Origin: UBA11891 sp049890035
GTDB taxonomy: Bacteria; Bacteroidota; Bacteroidia; Flavobacteriales; Flavobacteriaceae
Assembly (NCBI GenBank): GCA_049890035.1
Contig: JBMHCG010000032.1
Span: 62,001 to 126,000, forward strand
Direction: 5' to 3'
DNA length: 64,000 bases
In this document: piece by piece, positions 51,231 to 60,145 of the stretch
How the letters are laid out: every line of letters starts with the position of its first letter
Position numbering within the stretch: the first letter of the stretch is position 1
Program-made: the position numbers and the translations under genes
The notes under the pieces: generated by a model
What the model was told of the DNA's origin: nothing
What the model saw: only the letters and a program-made list of their open reading frames with translations
Databases searched by the model: none

Positions 51231-52379
51231 TTAATTGATCTTGTTGTATTTCTTCATGATGCGTAAAACCTTTTGAATAGGAAGGGATTGAATTTGACGA
51301 CCCTCTTTCCCCAGGGTTGTTTCTGCAGCAAATAAAGAGTTGATAATAGCTTCTTCTGTAGCTTCGATGGTCGCCATAAACACTGGACTCATTGCCTCAT
51401 TTTTAAGTACGCTTTTATGGTATTGATTCGAGGTTTTAGCCAGTTCACGGATATTGGTTTCATCGACTGACAATGCAATGACGTAGTCACCACTGCCGTT
51501 GGAAGCAATACCACCGGTTTTGGCCAACCCCATAAGGGCTCTTTTGGCCACCCTTTCGAGGTTTCTGGAACCCAGCGGCGCATCGGTTATGACAACGATC
51601 ATGCATGAACCATCAACATCATTCAAAACGGCCTTATCAAATGAAAATTTATTGAGTTCCTGTCCAATGGGCACCCCATTGATTTCAAGAACCCCGCCAA
51701 AGTTGGTTTGTACCAGTACCCCAACAGTGTACCCACCCAGCGATCTAGGTATTTTTCTTGAGGCCGTACCAATGCCTCCTTTAAAACCAAAGCAAACGGT
51801 TCCAGTACCTGCCCCAACATTCCCCTCTGCAACAGGCCCCCCTTGGGCGCTTTGAAGGGCTTCCAAAACATCTTTTTCTTTGATATGTCTGCCTCTGATA
51901 TCATTCAAATAACCATCATTGGTTTCACCGACAATGGGATTGACAGAGCGGATTTGTTCGTTACCTGGTTTTTCTAGGGTATAGCTAAGCAAGGCGGCTC
52001 CCGCAACGGGTACGCTCAATGTATTGGTCAGGACAATAGGAGTTTCAATATTCCCCAACTCTTTGACCTGGCTGTATCCCATTAGCTTCCCGAAGCCATT
52101 TCCGATGTAGATAGCGGCGGGAACCTTATTCTGAAATACATCTTTGGAATGTGGCAGAATGGCTGTAACCCCAGTACGCACTTGATTCCCTTCTCGGATT
52201 GTTTGATGCCCCACAGCAACACCCGCCACATCCGTTATGGCATTGAGTGGTCCGGTTTCGAAAACACCAATTTGTATTCCATAGTCTCTGGCACGTTTGT
52301 TTTGTGAAAACCCCAAAAAAACCTGGAGTAAAAAGAATACCGATAGGATATATGAAAGGTATTGTATCTGTTGTCGCAT
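51231..52379 (-). CDS. P1-family aminopeptidase (DmpA/beta-peptidyl type), exported
   Basis: A 382-residue Ntn-type hydrolase with a signal peptide (LSYILSVFFLLQVFLGFSQ). Domain markers: RDYGIQIGVFETGPLNAITDVAGVAVGH near the N-terminus, NAVTAVEGN-like segment GPVAEGNVGAGTGTVCFGFKGGIGTASR, and the self-cleavage/nucleophile site GSCMIVVITDAPL. Family members process themselves before the serine and release N-terminal residues from D-amino or beta-peptides. It is the last protein gene of the MFS-AhpD-P1 operon (nine-base gap). Confidence 0.88.
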   Translation of the reverse strand: MRQQIQYLSYILSVFFLLQVFLGFSQNKRARDYGIQIGVFETGPLNAITDVAGVAVGHQTIREGNQVRTGVTAILPHSKDVFQNKVPAAIYIGNGFGKLMGYSQVKELGNIETPIVLTNTLSVPVAGAALLSYTLEKPGNEQIRSVNPIVGETNDGYLNDIRGRHIKEKDVLEALQSAQGGPVAEGNVGAGTGTVCFGFKGGIGTASRKIPRSLGGYTVGVLVQTNFGGVLEINGVPIGQELNKFSFDKAVLNDVDGSCMIVVITDAPLGSRNLERVAKRALMGLAKTGGIASNGSGDYVIALSVDETNIRELAKTSNQYHKSVLKNEAMSPVFMATIEATEEAIINSLFAAETTLGKEGRQIQSLPIQKVLRIMKKYNKIN

Positions 52380-52388
52380 GATGAGATT

Positions 52389-52991
52389 TTATTCATAGGA
52401 GTGCTTCCCAATAACCCAACCTTTATCACCAATGATTTCTTTGGCTGAGTCTGCAGCCGGATTTTCTAATTCGGTTCCCATACTATCGTTCCATCGATTC
52501 AAATAACCAAACAAGGCAACGACTCCCAATATTTCTACTATTTCTCCTTCATCCCAGTACTGGCGAACTGTTTCGGAAATTGCATCGGATACCGCATTGG
52601 GAACTTGGGAGGCTGCTATAGCCAAATCAAAAACTGCTCGCTCTGCATCTGTAAAAGCGGGATGGGTTTTGTATTCCCATAGAGCCTTCATACGCACTTC
52701 AGTAGACCCATATCGTTCTGCTGCACGTATCGCATGCGCTTCACAATAGCGACAGCCCGTCGTCATACTCGACAAATAAGCAATTTCCCTTTTTAAAGCA
52801 CTCGTAACCCTGCCTTTATTTTCCATTACGGCTTGATTCATCTCAACAAAAGCGTGAGCAATCCTTGGGCGATGCATCATGGTAAACAAACTATTGGGAG
52901 TAAAACCCAGTGTTTCTTCATAAAAGCTTGCCATTTCTTCGGCTTGTTGGGTTGCGTTTCTATCTAAGGGAGCAACTAAAGGTTGTTTCAT
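52389..52991 (-). CDS. carboxymuconolactone decarboxylase/AhpD-like protein
   Basis: A 200-residue helical protein of the AhpD-like peroxidase-related group. The redox motif is TTGCRYCEAHAI with Cys80, Cys83 and His86. This motif can reduce peroxides or act as a thiol oxidoreductase; the partner is unknown. Its ATG overlaps the stop of the MFS gene (TAATG), and the P1 peptidase follows, so the three are one transcript. Confidence 0.83.
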   Translation of the reverse strand: MKQPLVAPLDRNATQQAEEMASFYEETLGFTPNSLFTMMHRPRIAHAFVEMNQAVMENKGRVTSALKREIAYLSSMTTGCRYCEAHAIRAAERYGSTEVRMKALWEYKTHPAFTDAERAVFDLAIAASQVPNAVSDAISETVRQYWDEGEIVEILGVVALFGYLNRWNDSMGTELENPAADSAKEIIGDKGWVIGKHSYE

Positions 52992-54334
52992 TATTTCTTG
53001 ATTTTAGTTATTGATGGATGGGTCATTCTTTTTGTCATTTGTAAAAAGCGAAATGAAGTAAGTAGGCCTACAAAAGCAAAACTAGCAAGCAATAAAAAAA
53101 CGTACTGATGCCCTAGTATTCCTGGATTGTTGTCGAGTAAATATCCCATGACGGGGCCCATAAAAATATCGGGGGTATACCCTACCACAGAAATAATACC
53201 TACTGCGGTTCCTGTAAATGCATAGGGAATATGACCTTCTTTTACTGCTGCAAAATAAAGTGTTCGCAGTCCATAGGTGCCAATACCCGTGATGATGACA
53301 GATAGGATGAATAAACCACTTAAAGGAGCTCGTACCAAACCGGAAGAAAATAGCAGGGCACCTGATAATAAAATCAAAAATCCTCTGACCAACCATTTTG
53401 AGTTGGAGGACCGATCGGCAATATATCCAATACTGATACAAACCAAAGGACGCAAGTACATTTGATAGGAACCTACTTTGGCTGCATCAACCTCGTCAAA
53501 CAACATTATTTCTGCAGCATAGAGCGATAAAATATCAGTAACCTTATACCCGCAATAGGCACATAGAACCATGACAATTAACAGTCCAACCGAAGGATAA
53601 CGGATGACCTTCAATATATTTTTCAGGGAATTGTCGGTGGCTTTTTCTTGGTTTATTTCTCGATTTTCAACTTCATTTAAAAATAAATAAACTAAAATTC
53701 CTACGAGAGTAACAAAAATGGAAGTAACCCAGATGACCCATTGAAAGGCTTCTTTCTTTTGTTGATAGGATGTGTCAATTACCTCTTCTGTGATCAGGTT
53801 TGCAAAAATGACAATCCCAATCGCCCCTATGGATGCTGCCACTATCCCTCTGCCCCCTTCAAGAAATCCAAAGGCTTTTCCCTGACTGTTTTCTCCTCCC
53901 CAGTTACGGGTTGCTTTTATCATGGCTGCCCAAAAAAGAAAAGTGGTTGAAAAACCCCAAAACCCGTATAAAATTTGCAAGGAAAGAAAAGTTGGAAAGG
54001 TGGCCATAAAAAAACCGCCCATGGCAGTCATCAACAATGCTGTTCCCATTAATTTCCGTGGCTGGTATTTGTCGGCCAGAGTTCCACCATACAAATAGGA
54101 TATCAAGGCCACTATTCCATAGGTTGAATACAGAGTTCCCAATTGAAAATTATCAAGCTGAAAAACGTCTAAAAAAGTGGGACGGAAGATCCGTGCCAAT
54201 AAAAAAGGGAGGATGAAAATACCTTCCCCTGCTGTCATAAGAAGTATGATTCTAAAAAAGGAACGCAGTTTGGTGGAATCGGACTTGATAAATACACATT
54301 TATGGTAGGGTAAGTTAAACGTATGAAGAAACAA
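52991..54334 (-). CDS. MFS transporter
   Basis: A 447-residue major facilitator protein with 12 helices and the loop 2-3 motif GGTLADKYQPRKLM. N-terminal helix FRIILLMTAGEGIFILPFLLARIFRPT fits a group of sugar-phosphate or nucleoside-type MFS permeases, but the substrate cannot be named. The best start is uncertain. The frame opens at a TTG (54332-54334), and no ATG lies before the first helix except Met33, which would truncate it. It heads the MFS-AhpD-P1 operon. Confidence 0.82.
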   Translation of the reverse strand: MFLHTFNLPYHKCVFIKSDSTKLRSFFRIILLMTAGEGIFILPFLLARIFRPTFLDVFQLDNFQLGTLYSTYGIVALISYLYGGTLADKYQPRKLMGTALLMTAMGGFFMATFPTFLSLQILYGFWGFSTTFLFWAAMIKATRNWGGENSQGKAFGFLEGGRGIVAASIGAIGIVIFANLITEEVIDTSYQQKKEAFQWVIWVTSIFVTLVGILVYLFLNEVENREINQEKATDNSLKNILKVIRYPSVGLLIVMVLCAYCGYKVTDILSLYAAEIMLFDEVDAAKVGSYQMYLRPLVCISIGYIADRSSNSKWLVRGFLILLSGALLFSSGLVRAPLSGLFILSVIITGIGTYGLRTLYFAAVKEGHIPYAFTGTAVGIISVVGYTPDIFMGPVMGYLLDNNPGILGHQYVFLLLASFAFVGLLTSFRFLQMTKRMTHPSITKIKK

Positions 54335-54544
54335 ATCCTAAATATGAGCCGATTTTTTGTGGGTGTAGAAAGCGAATGAAATCTTTTTTTATTGAATTGC
54401 TCTACAATTACGATCGGATATTAGCAAACTATTTCACCAACCAAACGAAACAAATGACGATTTTTAAGTATCATTGAATATCCATTTAAGTAAAAAATAA
54501 ACTGCAATAAAGCGACTTTGTTGTCCTACACACCTAAAGATACA

Positions 54545-55159
54545 ATGAAAGAATTTTGGAATGCCCGGTATCAAGAGAAAACCTACGCCTATGGAAAAAA
54601 CCCGAATGTCTATTTTAAACAGACGATTGATAAATTAAAACCCGGCAAACTTTTACTTCCAGCAGAAGGCGAAGGGAGAAACGCTGTTTACGCTGCCCGT
54701 TTGGGATGGGAGGTATATGCCTACGATTTTAGTGAAAATGCACATAAAAAAGCTATGGCTTTGGCAGCAGAAAACAAGGTTTCTCTTAATTACAGCCTCT
54801 GCTCGTTGGAAGATCTCACCTATCCGGAAGGCTTTTTTGATGCCATAGGACTGATCTATGTTCATTTTCCAGATTCCATCCGGTCGCAAAACCACCAGCA
54901 ATTAGCTGCTATGTTGAAAAATAATGGAACCCTTATTTTGGAGGGGTTTAGTACAGAACATCCCCACTATCAAAAAATAAATCCACGTGTAGGTGGACCT
55001 AAAATGCTTGCACAACTATACAACACAGACAAACTACGAAAAGACTTTGTGAACTTTGAATTTGAAACACTTATAGAAGAGGAAGTCGAACTCAATGAGG
55101 GGCAATACCATGTAGGAAGAACTAAAGTTATTCGGTTGCTGGCTAGAAAAAGACTGTAA
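54545..55159 (+). CDS. class I SAM-dependent methyltransferase (TehB-like)
   Basis: A 204-residue methyltransferase with motif I LLLPAEGEGRNAVYAA (residues 36-51), acidic motif II VYAYDFSENAHKKA, and GFFDAIGLIYVHFP as motif IV. It resembles TehB/tellurite-resistance or thiopurine-type small-molecule methyltransferases; the substrate is unknown. The ATG at 54545 was chosen because the sequence after it (MKEFWNARYQEKTYAYGKNPN) matches the family start. It is followed after ten bases by a GNAT gene with a GTG start. Confidence 0.87.
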   Translation: MKEFWNARYQEKTYAYGKNPNVYFKQTIDKLKPGKLLLPAEGEGRNAVYAARLGWEVYAYDFSENAHKKAMALAAENKVSLNYSLCSLEDLTYPEGFFDAIGLIYVHFPDSIRSQNHQQLAAMLKNNGTLILEGFSTEHPHYQKINPRVGGPKMLAQLYNTDKLRKDFVNFEFETLIEEEVELNEGQYHVGRTKVIRLLARKRL

Positions 55160-55169
55160 TTTTTATTTT

Positions 55170-55643
55170 GTGAAACCTGACAATCCCATATTATTGCGTC
55201 CGGCAGACATTGTGGATTTATCCATACTCTTAGCTTTTGAACAAAAACTCATTGCCTACGAGAGGCCCTTCGCTCCAAATTTACAAAAAGAACACTTTCA
55301 TTATTATGATTTGGCTGCTTACATTAAGGACCCGAATATTGAAGTAGTCGTTGCTGAAATTAATGGTGAAATAGTAGGATCAGGCTTTGCTTTAATTCGT
55401 CAAAACGCGACCTACAAATTACCAGCAAGCTATGTGTACTTGGGGTTCATGTATGTAACCCCCAACCACAGAGGAAAAGGTATAAACCGAAAAATTATAG
55501 ATTATTTAATTCGTTGGGGCAAAAAAAGAGGATACGAAGAATTCCAATTAACGGTTTACGCTGAAAATGAAAGTGCCCGAAGGGCCTATGAAAAAGCTGG
55601 TTTTGAACCAGAAATACTGCGTATGCGGAAGCAAGTAAAATAA
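55170..55643 (+). CDS. GNAT family N-acetyltransferase
   Basis: A 157-residue single GNAT domain with motif A VYLGFMYVTPNHRGKGINRKII and motif B YAENESARRAYEKAGFEP. It transfers an acetyl group from acetyl-CoA; the substrate is unknown. The start is a GTG at 55170, ten bases after the methyltransferase stop, so co-transcription is likely. Confidence 0.87.
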   Translation: MKPDNPILLRPADIVDLSILLAFEQKLIAYERPFAPNLQKEHFHYYDLAAYIKDPNIEVVVAEINGEIVGSGFALIRQNATYKLPASYVYLGFMYVTPNHRGKGINRKIIDYLIRWGKKRGYEEFQLTVYAENESARRAYEKAGFEPEILRMRKQVK

Positions 55644-55715
55644 TTTAATAGAAGTGTTATTGAATTTTTGAAGAAAGCAACTTCAGCTTTTCAGAAAGCA
55701 CTCTAGGTTCTGATT

Positions 55716-56376
55716 TTAAGTCTTTGATATCCGATTGATTGCGCTCCAGACCATATTTTGTTTCTCGATGATGTTTTGTTGTTCTTGAATGGCTTTGGTT
55801 AACACCGGAATCAAAGCATTGTAATTGAGATTTAAAATGTTATTTTCAACTGCTCCTTTTTGAATTAATAGGGGTAAGATTTCCTGGACAACCTGCACTA
55901 TAAATCCAATATCTTTTGCAATACGGTCTTTCTTTTTTAGATTTTCATACTTATCATATATTTTGGGAGAAAGCATCATCACTTCCTGTATTCCGATTGG
56001 GGAGGGTTGGATTTTTGATTTTAATCGAATATCACTGATAATATTATTACCCCTACGGTAACGGAACCACTTCTATTTTAATCATCGGTCCCAACGCTAG
56101 CGGTCCCTAATAGGACCCATGAAGAACTTACGGTTGAGTAGTAATAAAATCCAGGCACACTGTCGGTTTAAAAGATCAATAATCCATTAGCAGGGGAAGC
56201 GGAACTACTAAGAGCATTGCGTTGGGTCAGAGTCAAATGGGGTATCAGAAGGCCTTTGTCATTGGAACTGGCACGGATATCTAAAGCCGCAGACGGAAGG
56301 GAGTAGCCGTTCCTATTCCTACCTGCGCCTGCAGAAAAATAGGCAGCATAATAAGAGCACAAACATAATAACGCAT
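55716..56376 (-). pseudogene. decayed secreted protein with S74 intramolecular chaperone domain
   Basis: Three pieces in different phases. ATG 56374-56376 opens a signal peptide MRYYVCALIMLPIFLQAQ and VGIGTATP. The frame then shifts to PSAALDIRASSNDKGLLIPHLTLTQRNAL.., typical of Bacteroidota tail-fibre-like proteins. A TAA interrupts the frame after GLLIF, with similar coding continuing (TDSVPGFYYYSTVSSSWVLLG). The last frame ends at 55716 and reads SDIRLKSKIQPSPIGIQEVMM.. IAKDIGFIVQVVQEILP.. LNYNALIPVLTKAIQEQQ, an endosialidase-type peptidase S74 chaperone. The central region of intact proteins is also missing. It is a dead gene. Confidence 0.8.
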
Positions 56377-56494
56377 TGAATGAAATTATTGCATTCCCAA
56401 TTGATAGATACCGATTGTTTAAATAAATATCTACTGTTTCATCAACAATTGGTATAACCCGATAGGGATGTTTTGGATGGATTCCACCACTGTA

Positions 56495-57712
56495 TCAGTT
56501 CTTCGCCAAGGCCTTCCGAAGCATTCTTAGCATACTAATTAGGAAGACTCGAAAACCTTGTAAATTTTTTTTTGGCATCTTACCCTGGCCCAAACGTTGA
56601 ATCTGAATCTCATACCAGGGCAATTCAACACCCCCTATTTTATCCAAAAGAGTGATCCCAATTTTTGGGACGGGTGCTGAAAGTTGAGTATATTTTCCTC
56701 CGAACAAATCTTTGGGTAATTGGGGATGCAGACAAAAGGGTCGGGCCAGGCCCACTATATCCAGGCAATTGGAATCTAGCGCTGCTTCCATACCATCAAG
56801 CGTTCGAAATCCGCCCGTTAACATCAAGGGCGTTTGGGTTCGTTTCCGTACTTTTTCAACATAGGCTATAAAATAGGCTTCTCGTTCTTGGGTGCTTTTC
56901 TTTTGCCCCCTGACCATAGTTGGTTTTTCATAGGTACCCCCCGATATTTCAATCAGGTCGATACCCAGATTGGATAAGATGGAAACCACCTCAATGGATT
57001 CGAACTCGGAGAAACCTCCCCTTTGAAAGTCAGCAGAATTGATCTTAATCCCAATAGGATAATCGGTACCCACTTGCTGGCGTATTTCTTTGTATATCTC
57101 GACTGCAAATCGAGCTCTGTTTTCCAAACTGCCTCCCCATTGATCAGTTCGTTGATTTGTTTTCGGAGAAAGAAATTGACTGACCAAATACCCATGGGCT
57201 CCGTGAATTTGACAACCTGTAAATCCTGCTTCTTTTAGAATTCTGGCAGTTGTTCCAAAGCGTTTTATAAGTGACCAAATCTCTTTTTCGGATAAAGGTT
57301 GGGGTTTTTTAAACATAGGGGAAGCACCTCCCATTTGCATGGATACAGCTGATGGAGCAACTACTTTTTGATTGATCCAAGAAAATGCCTGCCGTCCAGG
57401 ATGGTTGATTTGTGGCCATAAATGCACTCCTGTTCCCTTCACGGATGCCGCCCATTCTTGTAATTTTTCAAAATGACTATAATCTTCCACCACCACATTA
57501 CGCGGTTCACCCAAAGCCTTGCTGTCCACCATGATGTTCCCAGTAATTAACAATCCAGGCGCACCTGCAGCCCAAACCTTGTAGGCATGAATCAATGTGG
57601 AAGTTGGTGCATGCTGATAGCTGCCTATATTTTCACTCATTGCCGACTTGGCAATTCTATTTTGCAAGACCGTTCCATTGGGAAGTTGAAAGGAAGAGCG
57701 GAGATTTTTCAT
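56495..57712 (-). CDS. old yellow enzyme family NADH:flavin oxidoreductase
   Basis: A 405-residue FMN-binding TIM barrel: LPNGTVLQNRIAKSAMSEN at the N-terminus, INHPGRQ, the substrate/FMN pair AGFTGCQIHGAHGYLVSQFLSPKTNQRTDQWGGSLENR with the catalytic His-x-x-His, and MLTGGFRTLDGMEAAL. It lacks the C-terminal FAD/NAD domain of 2,4-dienoyl-CoA reductases, so it is a single-domain OYE that reduces activated C=C bonds. The ATG at 57710-57712 was preferred to an in-frame TTG six codons upstream. Divergent from the serine hydrolase gene. Confidence 0.9.
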   Translation of the reverse strand: MKNLRSSFQLPNGTVLQNRIAKSAMSENIGSYQHAPTSTLIHAYKVWAAGAPGLLITGNIMVDSKALGEPRNVVVEDYSHFEKLQEWAASVKGTGVHLWPQINHPGRQAFSWINQKVVAPSAVSMQMGGASPMFKKPQPLSEKEIWSLIKRFGTTARILKEAGFTGCQIHGAHGYLVSQFLSPKTNQRTDQWGGSLENRARFAVEIYKEIRQQVGTDYPIGIKINSADFQRGGFSEFESIEVVSILSNLGIDLIEISGGTYEKPTMVRGQKKSTQEREAYFIAYVEKVRKRTQTPLMLTGGFRTLDGMEAALDSNCLDIVGLARPFCLHPQLPKDLFGGKYTQLSAPVPKIGITLLDKIGGVELPWYEIQIQRLGQGKMPKKNLQGFRVFLISMLRMLRKALAKN

Positions 57713-57780
57713 TAATTTTTTGAATACCAAAGTAGCAAATAAGTCCCATCATTTTGTTATTTCATCCCTCTTTAAAATCT

Positions 57781-57788
57781 TATCTTTA
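57781..57788 (+). promoter_or_regulatory. -7-like promoter box of the serine hydrolase gene
   Basis: TATCTTTA (one mismatch) lies four bases before the ATG at 57793. TTTG at 57753-57756 is 24 bases upstream and may be the -33 element. Confidence 0.4.
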
Positions 57789-57792
57789 AAAG

Positions 57793-58971
57793 ATGAAATT
57801 CAGAATCTTAAAAAAGAAAGACTTTTTGAGGTCTTTGATCATTTTTTTACTGTCCCTAAGCCATTCACTGACAAACGCTCAAAATAGCTATTTCCCTCCT
57901 CCCGGGAAGTGGGAAAAAAAGGATGCCAAACAGATGGGATTCAACAAAAAAGTATTGGATGAAGCTGTTGCATATGCCCTAGCCCACGAATACAGTGGAG
58001 CGCGTGACTTGAGAATTGCTATCCTGAATGGCTTTTCACACGAACCCTATCACCGTATTTTGGGGCCGACCAAAAAGAGAGGAGGACCTGCCGGGATGAT
58101 TATAAAAAACGGATACCGGGTTGCCGAATGGGGGGATATTGATCGCGTCGATATGACCTTTTCTGTGACCAAGAGCTATTTATCGACCATTGCAGGCTTG
58201 GGGGTAGATGCTGGTTTGTTTCGGATAAATGATAAAGTTGTCAACTCTGTTTGGCAGGGTGAATTTGACGGAGCACACAACGAACAAATTCGTTGGTCAC
58301 ATTTACTCAATCAATCATCAGATTGGTCAGGAACCCTTTGGGGCCTTCACGACTGGGCAGATCGACCACCTAAAAAAGGAGGTATTGATGATTGGAAATA
58401 TCGAGACTTACATCCTCCAGGAACCCATTACAAATACAATGATGTACGGGTTAATCTGCTGGCTTACTCCCTTTTACATGTTTGGCGGCAGCCCCTACCG
58501 GTACTTTTGAAAAATAAAATAATGAACCCCATTGGCGCTTCCTCCACCTGGCGGTGGTTTGGATATGACAACTCCTGGATCAATATGGATGGTAACTGGG
58601 TTCAGTCAGTCTCTGGAGGGGGACACTCGGGGGGTGGACTGTTCATATCGACAGTCGATCATGCGCGTTTTGGACTCCTATTTCTCAACCAAGGGAACTG
58701 GGCAGGTCAACAACTCATCAGTAAAGAATGGATCGACACAGCGATTCAACCCTCCCCCGCCAATCCGAGCTATGGATATTTGTGGTGGCTAAATCACCCC
58801 AACCACCAACGTTATGTCCCCGAAGCGGGAGAAAAGATGTTCTATGCTGCTGGCTTTGGAGGCAATTATATCATTGTTTTGCCAGATCAAGATATGGTAA
58901 TAGTAACCCGTTGGTTGGAACCAAGTCAATTTCATACATTCGTCTCTAAGGTCTTAGGTTCCATTCGTTGA
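57793..58971 (+). CDS. exported class C beta-lactamase-fold serine hydrolase
   Basis: A 392-residue protein with signal peptide (IIFLLSLSHSLTNAQ) and a beta-lactamase/penicillin-binding fold. The nucleophile motif is SVTK (Ser124-Lys127), YxN appears as YND (near residue 215), and HSGGG replaces KTG. Family members include esterases and D-amino peptidases, so hydrolysis of an ester or amide in the periplasm is likely, not antibiotic resistance. It precedes an SDR-like gene by 39 bases on the same strand. Confidence 0.87.
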   Translation: MKFRILKKKDFLRSLIIFLLSLSHSLTNAQNSYFPPPGKWEKKDAKQMGFNKKVLDEAVAYALAHEYSGARDLRIAILNGFSHEPYHRILGPTKKRGGPAGMIIKNGYRVAEWGDIDRVDMTFSVTKSYLSTIAGLGVDAGLFRINDKVVNSVWQGEFDGAHNEQIRWSHLLNQSSDWSGTLWGLHDWADRPPKKGGIDDWKYRDLHPPGTHYKYNDVRVNLLAYSLLHVWRQPLPVLLKNKIMNPIGASSTWRWFGYDNSWINMDGNWVQSVSGGGHSGGGLFISTVDHARFGLLFLNQGNWAGQQLISKEWIDTAIQPSPANPSYGYLWWLNHPNHQRYVPEAGEKMFYAAGFGGNYIIVLPDQDMVIVTRWLEPSQFHTFVSKVLGSIR

Positions 58972-59010
58972 TACCTTTTCACCCCACTAACTAATTATAA
59001 ATTTGTTCTT

Positions 59011-59706
59011 TTGAAATCCGAAAACAAGCCTTCGCGACCCAAAAAAGTTCTAATTGCTGGTGCTTCTGGTATGGTTGGCTCCCTGCTGCTACAGCATTGC
59101 ATTGAAGATGCTTCCATTGGGACTATTATTTCACTTGTTCGGAAAAGTAGTAGCGCAACACATCCAAAAGTCAAAGAAATTTTAATTAACGACTTTTCTG
59201 ACTACAGCAACTGTGAAAACGACTTTAAAGGGGTCGACTTCCTCTTTTTCTGTATTGGAGTTTATACTGGTGCTGTTGGCCGTCCCCAATTTCGAAAAAT
59301 AACCGTTGACTATCCCGTGACTTTGGGGAAAGCTGTTTTATCGCAATCCCCGCAAGCACATTTTTGTCTGTTGAGTGGAAGTGGAGCCGATCGCACTGAA
59401 AAAAGTAAAATGATGTTTGCCAAAGACAAAGGAGCTGCTGAAAACCAACTAAGTGCTTTAGGTTTTGCGCAATTTTACACCTTCCGACCCGGCTATATCT
59501 ATCCAGTCACGCCAAGGGAGGAACCTAACTTCACCTATCGACTGGCTCGCTGGTTGTATCCGATCATGAAGGCAATGGGACCCAGTGCCAGTATCACTTC
59601 CGAAGAATTGGCAAAAGCCATCTTTTTTATTGGCCAATCCAAACAAGATCAAGAGATTTTTGAAAATAAAGACATGATAGAATGGTTGCAACAGCCCCAC
59701 ACCTAA
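59011..59706 (+). CDS. NAD(P)-binding SDR-like/HTATIP2-type protein
   Basis: A 231-residue Rossmann protein with GASGMVGSLLLQ (residues 17-28). VDFLFFCIGVYTGAVG and LSGSGADRTEKSKMMFAKDKGAAENQL follow, with the KxxAE-like segment of atypical short-chain reductases, then FRPGYIYPV. A reductase or isomerase using NAD(P)H is likely; the substrate is unknown. The start is the TTG at 59011, since no ATG or GTG lies before the nucleotide-binding motif. Confidence 0.8.
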   Translation: MKSENKPSRPKKVLIAGASGMVGSLLLQHCIEDASIGTIISLVRKSSSATHPKVKEILINDFSDYSNCENDFKGVDFLFFCIGVYTGAVGRPQFRKITVDYPVTLGKAVLSQSPQAHFCLLSGSGADRTEKSKMMFAKDKGAAENQLSALGFAQFYTFRPGYIYPVTPREEPNFTYRLARWLYPIMKAMGPSASITSEELAKAIFFIGQSKQDQEIFENKDMIEWLQQPHT

Positions 59707-59740
59707 ATACAATGTAAAACCCCCTGTAACACAAAGTAGT

Positions 59741-60145
59741 ATGAAAAACACACTCATCTTATTGCTCCTCTTCACTAGCTGCCTAGTTCATGCCCAAAAA
59801 GTACAAATCGAAGGCCCACTCGTCCATAGTGTTTATTTTTGGCTTCACCAACCGAATGATACAGCCGATCGGTTGGCATTTGAGACTGCTATTAAAAAAC
59901 TAATTGCGACCAATCCACAAGGGGTAAGTGCCTTTTTGGGGGTGCCTGCTTCCACCGAAGTTCGTGACGTTGTAGAAACAGGATATACCTACGCCTATAT
60001 GATGACTTTTGCCAACAAAAGCGCAGAAGCAGCCTATCAATCTGACCCCACTCATTTACAATTTATCGATGAAGCTTCCCATTTATGGGATCGTGTCCAG
60101 GTTTTTGACGCATTGGCTTTACCAACCGGGGATCAAAATCCTTGA
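59741..60145 (+). CDS. secreted Dabb (stress-responsive A/B barrel) domain protein
   Basis: A 134-residue protein with signal peptide (KNTLILLLLFTSCLVHAQ) and one Dabb domain: LVHSVYFWLHQPNDTADRLAFETAIKKL, then TYAYMMTFANKSAEAAYQSDPTHLQFIDEASHLWDRVQVFDAL, a dimeric ferredoxin-like barrel. Exported forms are common in Bacteroidota; the role is unknown. Its 3' end overlaps that of the ferredoxin-NADP reductase gene by 13 bases on the opposite strand. Confidence 0.85.
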   Translation: MKNTLILLLLFTSCLVHAQKVQIEGPLVHSVYFWLHQPNDTADRLAFETAIKKLIATNPQGVSAFLGVPASTEVRDVVETGYTYAYMMTFANKSAEAAYQSDPTHLQFIDEASHLWDRVQVFDALALPTGDQNP

